Assembly: GCA_964386705.1 (NCBI GenBank)
Contig: CAYLTY010000006.1
Location: 1 to 64,000, forward strand
Length of the DNA: 64,000 nucleotides
DNA from: AM-0621 sp964386705
GTDB taxonomy: Bacteria; Planctomycetota; Planctomycetia; Planctomycetales; Planctomycetaceae
Direction of reading: 5' to 3'
Both the position numbers and the translations under genes were made by a program. Below the pieces are notes generated by a model. It made no database searches. It saw only the letters and a program-made list of their open reading frames with translations, and was not told the DNA's origin. Position 1 is the stretch's first letter. The number at the start of each line of letters is the position of its first letter. Positions 58,111 through 64,000 of this stretch are shown in pieces.

Positions 58111-59358
58111 CTAGTTTCCCCCGCTCGCGGCACCGAACTGCGGGTTGCGGTGATCGATGCGATTGCAGCGCGTGGGCGGGAAGAGGTGGTTGTATTTCAG
58201 GCCGGACCCCGTGTTGAACAGGACAACTCGTTCCTCGGGTTTGATCCAGCCGGATTCCAGTAACTGGCGAGCGGCTTTCCAGACGGCTCCGCCTTCCGGG
58301 CACGCGTAGACGCCTTGATCGGAGGCCAGATCGCGCACTCCATCCAGCAGGGCTTCGTCGGACACCGTTAACGCGGTGCCGTGGCTCGCTCGAATGGCGT
58401 CAAGCATCAGGAAGTCGCCCACGGCGGCGGGAACTCGCAGGCCGGACGCGACGGTGGCGGCGTTCTCAAAAAGCTTGGCGAAGCGCTCACCCTGCTGAAA
58501 CGCTCGCACGATCGGCGCACAGCCTTCGGCTTGCACGGCGACCATGCGCGGGCGCTCCGAACCGATCCAGCCGAGTTGCTGCATTTCATCGAACGCCTTC
58601 CACATGCCGATCAGACCCGTGCCCCCGCCGGTCGGATACAGGATCACATCGGGCAATTGCAGATCGCTTGAACCAAACGCATCGGCCAGATCGAAGGCCA
58701 GTTCGTAACCCATCGTTTTCTTACCTTCGACGCGGAAGGGTTCTTTCAACGTCGACAGATCGAACCAGCCGAACCGCGTGCGGAATTCACGCACAAGCTT
58801 GCCGCAGTCACTGATGAGGCCGTTGACGAGATACACGTCCGCGCGGGCGACATCACACTCAATGATATTTGCAGGCGGAGTATCATCCGGCACGAAGAGG
58901 GACGCTCGCAGTCCCGCACGAGCGGCATATGACACAGCTGCTCCAGCTGCATTGCCCGCAGAGGGTAGAGCGACATGCTCGATACCCAATGCCGCCGCGC
59001 GAGTCACAGCTGCTGACATACCGCGAGCCTTGAAGCTGCCCGTCGGATTGAACGACTCATCCTTGATGAACAGGTTCTCGAAGTCCGCAAATGGGCCGCG
59101 ACGCTGACAGCGCAATAGCGGCGTCAGACCTTCGCCCAGGCTGACGGCTTCCTGCGGATTATCGACCGGCATCACATCCCAGAATCGCCACATGGAACGC
59201 AACGACCGCCGCCGCACGACGTCGGGTGTAAAGCCGCTCTTGATCGCGTCGAGGTCATATTTCGCCAGCAGCGGCTTCTGACACGCGGTGCACAGGTTCT
59301 GAGGTTGATCGATCGCGTGCTCAAGCCCACAAGCTCCGCAGTGAAGCGCAACGTGCAT
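58111..59358 (-). CDS. thrC: threonine synthase (PLP-dependent)
   Basis: From ATG 59358 the protein is 415 residues; the frame extends upstream to 59634, overlapping the DUF1501 gene. It converts O-phosphohomoserine to threonine. The N-terminus is a zinc ribbon (CGAC and CTAC, Cys7, Cys10, Cys23, Cys26), followed by the PLP lysine in ESFNPTGSFKARG (Lys110), SAGNAAGAAVSYAARAGL, and the phosphate-binding region ILYPTGGGTGLIGMW. The C-terminal half fits fold type II PLP enzymes. The DUF1501 gene ends 44 bases upstream and is probably cotranscribed. Confidence 0.9.
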   Translation of the reverse strand: MHVALHCGACGLEHAIDQPQNLCTACQKPLLAKYDLDAIKSGFTPDVVRRRSLRSMWRFWDVMPVDNPQEAVSLGEGLTPLLRCQRRGPFADFENLFIKDESFNPTGSFKARGMSAAVTRAAALGIEHVALPSAGNAAGAAVSYAARAGLRASLFVPDDTPPANIIECDVARADVYLVNGLISDCGKLVREFRTRFGWFDLSTLKEPFRVEGKKTMGYELAFDLADAFGSSDLQLPDVILYPTGGGTGLIGMWKAFDEMQQLGWIGSERPRMVAVQAEGCAPIVRAFQQGERFAKLFENAATVASGLRVPAAVGDFLMLDAIRASHGTALTVSDEALLDGVRDLASDQGVYACPEGGAVWKAARQLLESGWIKPEERVVLFNTGSGLKYNHLFPPTRCNRIDHRNPQFGAASGGN

Positions 59359-59402
59359 TCCAGCATCCTGAAGTCGAACAAAAGGCGGTACTGCTTCATC
59401 TA

Positions 59403-60806
59403 CTAAAACACCTGACTGATGACCTGCCCGCGGCTGATGGGGAAGGGGCGACCCACGTTGTCGTGAATCTCGGTGTCGGGATGATAACCCAGGCAATGAA
59501 AGATGGTGGCGGTTACATCGGCACCCGTCACCGCGCCGTCGACCGGATAAGCCGCGTCTTTGTCGGATGATCCATAGACCTGACCGCCGCGAATGCCGCC
59601 GCCGGCGAACGCCATCGAGAAACAGTGTCCCCAATGATCGCGACCGGCGTTGCCGTTGTGACGCGGCGTGCGGCCGAATTCACCGATCCACACCACCAGC
59701 GTGTCGTCCAGCATGCCGCGCTGGGACAGGTCCTCGAGCAGGGCCGAGTATGCTTGATCCATCACAGGCATGAGGTGCGTCTTCAAGGAATCGGCGTTCT
59801 TGGCGTGAGTGTCCCAGCCGCCCTGATTCTCTTTGTTGGCTACTCGAGTCCAGTTGATCCGCACCAGCGAGACGCCTGCTTCCACCAATCGGCGCGACAG
59901 CAGCACGCTCTGCGCGTAGCGTGATCGACCGTAGCGATCGCGCGTCTCGGCGGACTCCAGCGACAGATCAAACGCCGCGCGCGTCTTGCCCGCGGAGAGC
60001 AAACTCACGGCCTGCTGAGTCTCGAAATCGTACTGCTTCACCGCCGCCGATCGGTCGACCCGCTCCAGATGTGAGTTGACCTGTTGCAGTAGTGATTGAC
60101 GCGAATCGAACCGCAGCGACGAGACGCCTTCCTGCAGCGCCAGGTCCGGAATCTTGAAGGTCTCCTGCGACGGATCGCAGTGAATCAGCCACGGGTCAAA
60201 GCGCCGGCCGAGGAACCCGCCGTCCTGTCCCGGCCAAGGAAAGTTGCCATCGTTCCAGATGTGTTCGGGCACGGCGATCGACGTCGGGATGCCGCCCGCG
60301 TCCTGCCTCAGATGCCGCAGCACCGAGTCCAGACACGGCCACAAATTGGGAGCCTTGGACGTCACGCTTTCCTGATTGAGTGGTATGTGCGGCACGCCGG
60401 TCAGCATCTGATAGCCGCTCGATGAGTGCGCATTGTCCTTCGTGACGACAGCTCGCAGCACGGCAATCTTGTCCGTCAGCAGAGCCGTCTTCGGCATGAG
60501 TTCGCAGACATCCATGCCCGGTGTGCGCGAAGCAATGGGCTGAAACGGACCGCGCACTTCGACCGGTGCCGTCGGCTTCATATCCCAGGTTTCCTGCTGC
60601 GGAGGTCCACCCGTTAGCCAGAACAGGATCGCTCGTTTCGCCTTTCCGAACGCTCGCACGGGGTCGTGTTCCGTCGCCGGAGCCGCTGCGGCACTGCGTC
60701 CGAAGAACGCCGACATTCCGGCCGCTGAAGCTGTGCCCAGTCGCAACCACTCGCGGCGATTGACGCCGTCGCAGTTCGTGATGCCTTCGTCATAGATCTG
60801 AAACAT
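59403..60806 (-). CDS. DUF1501 exported sulfatase-fold protein
   Basis: The 467-residue protein has a Tat-type start (NRREWLRLGTASAAGM) and the features of the DUF1501 family: ILFWLTGGPPQQETWDMKP, VVTKDNAHSSSGYQMLTGVP, GWDTHAKNADSLKTHLMPVM and VWIGEFGRTPRHNGNAGRDH. DUF1501 proteins belong to the alkaline phosphatase-like/sulfatase superfamily and are usually found next to DUF1549/DUF1553 genes, forming a planctomycete locus of unclear biochemistry. That partner is missing here, and the neighbour is thrC, so the gene may be a lone paralog. Confidence 0.92.
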   Translation of the reverse strand: MFQIYDEGITNCDGVNRREWLRLGTASAAGMSAFFGRSAAAAPATEHDPVRAFGKAKRAILFWLTGGPPQQETWDMKPTAPVEVRGPFQPIASRTPGMDVCELMPKTALLTDKIAVLRAVVTKDNAHSSSGYQMLTGVPHIPLNQESVTSKAPNLWPCLDSVLRHLRQDAGGIPTSIAVPEHIWNDGNFPWPGQDGGFLGRRFDPWLIHCDPSQETFKIPDLALQEGVSSLRFDSRQSLLQQVNSHLERVDRSAAVKQYDFETQQAVSLLSAGKTRAAFDLSLESAETRDRYGRSRYAQSVLLSRRLVEAGVSLVRINWTRVANKENQGGWDTHAKNADSLKTHLMPVMDQAYSALLEDLSQRGMLDDTLVVWIGEFGRTPRHNGNAGRDHWGHCFSMAFAGGGIRGGQVYGSSDKDAAYPVDGAVTGADVTATIFHCLGYHPDTEIHDNVGRPFPISRGQVISQVF

Positions 60807-61123
60807 GCTGCCGCCTCAGTTGCGCCCGCTACCCGAGACTTGAAATTCCACTTCGGTATTGCCGTTGGAGACCAGCTCCGGAATCCATCGGCAATCTCTG
60901 ATTAGTCTCTGAGATACTCGACTGCCCGAGCAAGAGCACGCCAGCAAAATTGGCTGTTCGCGGTGATGCCGTGCAGTCAAACTTCTGATCTTGAGGTAGG
61001 GCACGCAACTTGTGCAGTGAGTCGGAAATGGCGATCAAGCCGGGTGCGTGCCGCAGTGGTACAGTTCCAATCACGGTGGCGTCAGCGAGATGCTTGGTAT
61101 CAGCAACCATATTTCTTCTTAAC
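60807..61123. other. intergenic region before the GspG-like gene
   Basis: About 317 bases between the DUF1501 gene (minus) and the plus-strand GspG-like gene. I see no repeat or strong hairpin, and the open frames on both strands lack coding features. Both promoters should lie here. Confidence 0.4.
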
Positions 61124-61786
61124 GTGAGTACTCCCGTGAATACGACTCCAAAGTCAGAGAAGCGCCGAGTAATCGCAGCAGCCGCCTTCACGGGTATTGT
61201 TACAGCCGCCTTGATTGCATTGACATCTTACACGGTCGTGTGGCTGAGTCTGCGGGATGGGTTTACAGGTAGCTGGAAACACTTCTGGGCAAAGTACACG
61301 ATGCGGTCGGCTCCATTCGCGATTGAAGACTACCGCGAAAAGCATGGCTCATACCCAGATAGCCTCACGCAGGCGATTGACAAACCGCTGGAGAACCCAA
61401 AATTCGTGGACCCGTGGCACCGCGTGCTTGAGTATCGCCGTACTGCTGAGGGCTATGAACTTTTTTCGTTGGGCAGAGACGGGCGCGCAGGTGGTGAAGG
61501 CCTGGATGCTGATTTCTACTATGACGAGACGAATCAGGTACTTCGGGGCAAGGATCATCATGTCAGGATCCCGTTAATGCAGTTCGCTGAAGCGAATCCG
61601 GGATCTTTGCGCCTAAGTATTGTTTACAGCGTAGCAATTGGAATTGGCTATTTCCTGTCGGTTCTACCTTCCAGAGAAGTAACCCCATCGAAAAGGCAAC
61701 TCTTTTTGAACGCGGCAATTACAACCGTCTTCAGTCTAATAGTGGCGGCGTGCATGAGTGTGCTTCACATTCCAAACGGACATTGA
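61124..61786 (+). CDS. membrane protein with a GspG-like central domain
   Basis: I take GTG 61124 (about 220 residues) because the downstream sequence starts the polar N-terminus NTTPKSEKRR; an ATG at 61028 in the same frame is possible, and no clear ribosome site decides. A membrane segment (VIAAAAFTGIVTAALIALTS) is followed by a soluble domain with IEDYREKHGSYPDSLTQAID, DPWHRVLEYRR and GYELFSLGRDGRAGGEGLDA, typical of type II secretion pseudopilin-like (GspG) C-terminal segments. Two more hydrophobic segments follow (IVYSVAIGIGYFLSVL, FSLIVAACMSVLHI). It is coupled to the next gene by a three-base gap. Confidence 0.65.
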   Translation: MSTPVNTTPKSEKRRVIAAAAFTGIVTAALIALTSYTVVWLSLRDGFTGSWKHFWAKYTMRSAPFAIEDYREKHGSYPDSLTQAIDKPLENPKFVDPWHRVLEYRRTAEGYELFSLGRDGRAGGEGLDADFYYDETNQVLRGKDHHVRIPLMQFAEANPGSLRLSIVYSVAIGIGYFLSVLPSREVTPSKRQLFLNAAITTVFSLIVAACMSVLHIPNGH

Positions 61787-61789
61787 GCT

Positions 61790-62206
61790 GTGCGTTTTCG
61801 ATATCTACGCGATCCGCTGTTTCTCACCTGTCTGGTGGCTTACTTCGTCAATCGTTTCATTCTGAAGCGAATCTGGAGCGGCGGCTTCGTGCACTCACAT
61901 TTCAACGACGTGATCTGCATCCCGTTCTGGGTGCCCATCATGCTCTGGTTGGAGAAACTGGCGGGGCTGAGGCAGATTGATACCCGCCCGAAACCGCACG
62001 AGATCATCATCCCGGTGATAATCTGGTCGTGGATTTTCGAGATCATTCTTCCTCAGACCGAACTCTTTCGGGAATGGTGCGTCAGCGACGAACTGGATGT
62101 TGTCTGTTACGCCCTCGGAGGCCTCGGCGCGGCATTCATTTGGAAGTCGATCTACCGAGAGGAGCCTGCTGTCTCCAGCACTGCGGCTAGTTTGGCGGAC
62201 AGCTGA
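61790..62206 (+). CDS. small membrane protein, possibly VanZ-like
   Basis: It starts at GTG 61790, three bases after the upstream stop, and encodes 138 residues with about four hydrophobic segments. The Glu in SWIFEIILPQTE and Asp in ELDVVCYALGGLGA resemble the conserved acidic residues of VanZ-like proteins, but the match is weak. It forms an operon with the GspG-like gene; a common membrane function is inferred. Confidence 0.55.
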   Translation: MRFRYLRDPLFLTCLVAYFVNRFILKRIWSGGFVHSHFNDVICIPFWVPIMLWLEKLAGLRQIDTRPKPHEIIIPVIIWSWIFEIILPQTELFREWCVSDELDVVCYALGGLGAAFIWKSIYREEPAVSSTAASLADS

Positions 62207-62370
62207 AACTGGCAACTTCGGTCAGGCCTGTTGTTCACAGATGAATGGTCGCCGTTTGAATTCAGGCTGGCTGTCAACTGCATCGCGTCACAGGTTGTGC
62301 TAAACAACTCTCGATGATGCAGGCAGTACGTAAGTGACTCTCAGGCTCTGAATTGAAGCGGGAACGTGAC

Positions 62371-63618
62371 ATGGCGCGAATTCTCTTCACGGGCATCAAT
62401 GTGCTCGACTGCACCGGCGCAGAACCTTATCCGGGCGAAGTGTTAGTTGAGGGCTCGCGCATTGTAGCCATCGCGAGGGATGGGAAGTTATTGCCTCGTG
62501 ACGGAGCCGATGTCATCGACGGGCGTGGTGCGACGTTGATGCCGGGGTTGATTGAGTCACATGCGCATCTCAGTATCGAGGACGCGGCTGATCTGGTGCA
62601 GATCGGCATGATACCGCCGGAAGAGACGACGCTGATCGCGGTGAAGAACGCGAAGCTGTATCTCGATTGCGGGATCACCAGTTGCATCAGCGCCGCTGCA
62701 GCGAAGCCGCGCACGGATGTGGTCATTCGCAATGCGATCAACAAGGGCGAGATTCCCGGCCCGCGGCTGCTGGCTGCCAGCCCGTGGCTCACGGTGACGG
62801 GAGGTCTGGGCGACGCGCGGACGTTGCACATGCCGCACATGTCTTCGATGGCAATCACACTCGACGGACCGGACGAGTTTCGACGCACGACGCGCGAGCT
62901 GATTCGCGAAGGTGTCGACATTATCAAGCTGGTGATCTCGGGTGACACGTTCGTGCCGCACGCCCCATCGCACAGCACGGTGATGAGCGAAGCTGAAGTC
63001 GCCGCTGCTGCCGAAGTCGTGCACGCGCACGGCAAGCGGATGAGTGCTCATGCCCGGAGCGCGGGATCGGTGAAACTGGCGGTGAAGTACGGAGTGAAAG
63101 TCATCTATCACGCCAACTTCGCGGATGAAGAGGCGCTCGACCTGCTGGAGGCCAACAAGGACTGGGTCTTCGTCAGTCCGAACATCGGCTTCACGGCGAC
63201 AGCCTCTTACGAAGGCGAAAAATGGTTCACCGAACAGCAGGTGCAGGACTTTGGCTTCCGTGAGGAACTGGCCGGCGCCGCGAAGGGACTCAAAGAACTC
63301 AAGAAACGCGGCATCCGGATTCTCGGCGGCGGCGACTACGGCTTCTTTGTGACACCGCACGGCGACAACGCGCGCGACCTCGACCATCTGATCCGCTATT
63401 GCGAGTTCACGCCGATGGAAGCCCTGCTGTCGATGACCAAACACGGCGGCGCGGCGATGGATCTGCCAAATGAACTCGGCCAGATTCAACCAGGTTTCTT
63501 CGCTGACCTGCTGCTCGTCGCCGGTGATCCACTCGCCGACCCCAAGGTACTGCTGGACCGCAGCAAGTTGTTAGCCGTGATGAAGAACGGCCAGTTTCAT
63601 CGCCGTCCGGTTGCGTAG
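62371..63618 (+). CDS. amidohydrolase-family metal-dependent hydrolase
   Basis: From ATG 62371, eight bases after GGGA, the protein is 415 residues; the upstream frame begins at 62353. It has the amidohydrolase layout: DVIDGRGATLMPGLIESHAH with the HxH metal motif, IIKLVISG where a Lys is often carboxylated, RMSAHARSAGSVKLAVKYGV and VIYHANFADEEAL carrying further metal His residues, and GGGDYGFFVTPHGDNARDL with the catalytic-type Asp. The C-terminus, GQIQPGFFADLLLVAGDPLA, is the usual one. The substrate is not predictable (imidazolonepropionase- or prolidase-like members look alike). Confidence 0.9.
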   Translation: MARILFTGINVLDCTGAEPYPGEVLVEGSRIVAIARDGKLLPRDGADVIDGRGATLMPGLIESHAHLSIEDAADLVQIGMIPPEETTLIAVKNAKLYLDCGITSCISAAAAKPRTDVVIRNAINKGEIPGPRLLAASPWLTVTGGLGDARTLHMPHMSSMAITLDGPDEFRRTTRELIREGVDIIKLVISGDTFVPHAPSHSTVMSEAEVAAAAEVVHAHGKRMSAHARSAGSVKLAVKYGVKVIYHANFADEEALDLLEANKDWVFVSPNIGFTATASYEGEKWFTEQQVQDFGFREELAGAAKGLKELKKRGIRILGGGDYGFFVTPHGDNARDLDHLIRYCEFTPMEALLSMTKHGGAAMDLPNELGQIQPGFFADLLLVAGDPLADPKVLLDRSKLLAVMKNGQFHRRPVA

Positions 63619-63814
63619 GACGAACCTCTCGGCCCCTTGTGCTTGAGGAGTTGTCCGCCCTCCTTCGCTATGTCTGATAAAATTTTCCGGTTGGGAAAAC
63701 ATTGAGGATTGAGACTGCTAGTAACGGCGTTTGCTACCGACATTCGTTCTGAGGCGGCGCTCCGTCTGACGATAACGATCCTGCAGGCCGCAGGTTCCTT
63801 GACGGAGAATGCTC

Positions 63815-64000
63815 GTGTCGCAGACTTGGAACGGACCCTCGAACTGGGTGCTGGTCGTCGCTGATGAGTCCGTTTATCTGCCTCAGGCACCGATCCAGCT
63901 GCTCTGGGAAGCGGGAGCGCGGGTGGTTCTGATGGCTCCGTCTGGTCAGCCAATGCGCTGGTCGCGCTACGTGTCCCGCTGGAAACCGCTGGCGATTGAT
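63815..64000 (+). CDS. start of a probable ATP-grasp-type protein (cut by window edge)
   Basis: The frame stays open to the window end. GTG 63815 is seven bases after GGAG (63804-63807) and is the better start; ATG 63809 is in the same frame but too close to that site. The visible part (WVLVVADESVYLPQAPIQLL, then WEAGARVVLMAPSGQPMRWS) resembles the N-terminal alpha/beta domain of ATP-grasp ligases. Only about 60 residues are seen, so the assignment is tentative. Confidence 0.45.
   Translation, partial: MSQTWNGPSNWVLVVADESVYLPQAPIQLLWEAGARVVLMAPSGQPMRWSRYVSRWKPLAID

Noticed and set aside
59359..59634. The upstream extension of the threonine synthase frame.
   Set aside because: It overlaps the well-conserved DUF1501 end and is Arg/His-rich without family similarity; the zinc ribbon begins right after ATG 59358.
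63597..63953. Minus-strand frame of 118 codons at the right edge.
   Set aside because: No conserved features; the plus strand carries a start with a ribosome site and a sensible alpha/beta N-terminus.

Overview
The window looks like chromosomal DNA of a planctomycete (phylum Planctomycetota). The markers are a PVC-type membrane-bound dehydrogenase/heme-binding protein with a CxxCH site, a Tat-exported DUF1501 protein, a twin-arginine-like sugar isomerase, and two secreted repeat proteins that begin with a basic stretch followed by the planctomycete extracellular motif (LEARQLLTA and LEVLEHRVLPA). Gene density is moderate, operons are short, and most genes are metabolic, transport or envelope functions. 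No tRNA, rRNA, CRISPR array, phage or transposase gene was recognised.

Layout. 1-5.2 kb: the start of a GT39-like glycosyltransferase (cut by the window edge), a type I mannose-6-phosphate isomerase, and a divergent three-gene lipid-transport operon (MlaE-, MlaF- and MlaD-like). 5.2-12.9 kb: palindromic intergenic repeats, a POT peptide transporter, an EamA exporter, a TadG-like protein, a BON protein, a secreted protein with a TRASH-like C-terminus and a sodium:solute symporter. 13-22.3 kb: an M2-type metallopeptidase, Fpg DNA glycosylase, a CBS protein, a DUF4392 (glutamate cyclase-like) protein divergent from a cyclase-family hydrolase, a wax-synthase-like MBOAT gene with a membrane partner, a sugar isomerase/epimerase and a DUF72 protein. 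22.3-29.4 kb: a frameshifted GxxExxY gene between two inverted copies of a hairpin element, the PVC dehydrogenase, a Rid-family protein, a membrane-anchored AAA+ ATPase and a membrane protein.

29.7-55.6 kb is dominated by two related surface/secreted proteins on the minus strand: a 1127-residue protein and a 6475-residue giant that alone fills about 30% of the window. Between them lie treZ and a gene of unknown function. The giant is a mosaic of beta-helix segments, about 13 Ig-like repeats, three CSLREA-type beta-helix units (one split by three Ig-like repeats), three Calx-beta domains and a long RTX calcium-binding tract. Two small modules (six and four copies) are dropped into it at different places. 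Both proteins share the same N-terminal start (MLLxSW), the same pre-RTX domain and the same short C-terminal tail, which suggests a common export or anchoring route.

56.3-64 kb: a duplicated secreted beta-sandwich protein, threonine synthase with a DUF1501 gene, a GspG-like membrane protein with a small membrane partner, an amidohydrolase and the start of a further gene, possibly ATP-grasp.

All assignments come from reading the sequence and from knowledge of the families. No searches were run. Start codons were chosen from ribosome binding sites, conserved N-termini or alignment of the two related proteins, and domain boundaries in the giant protein are approximate.
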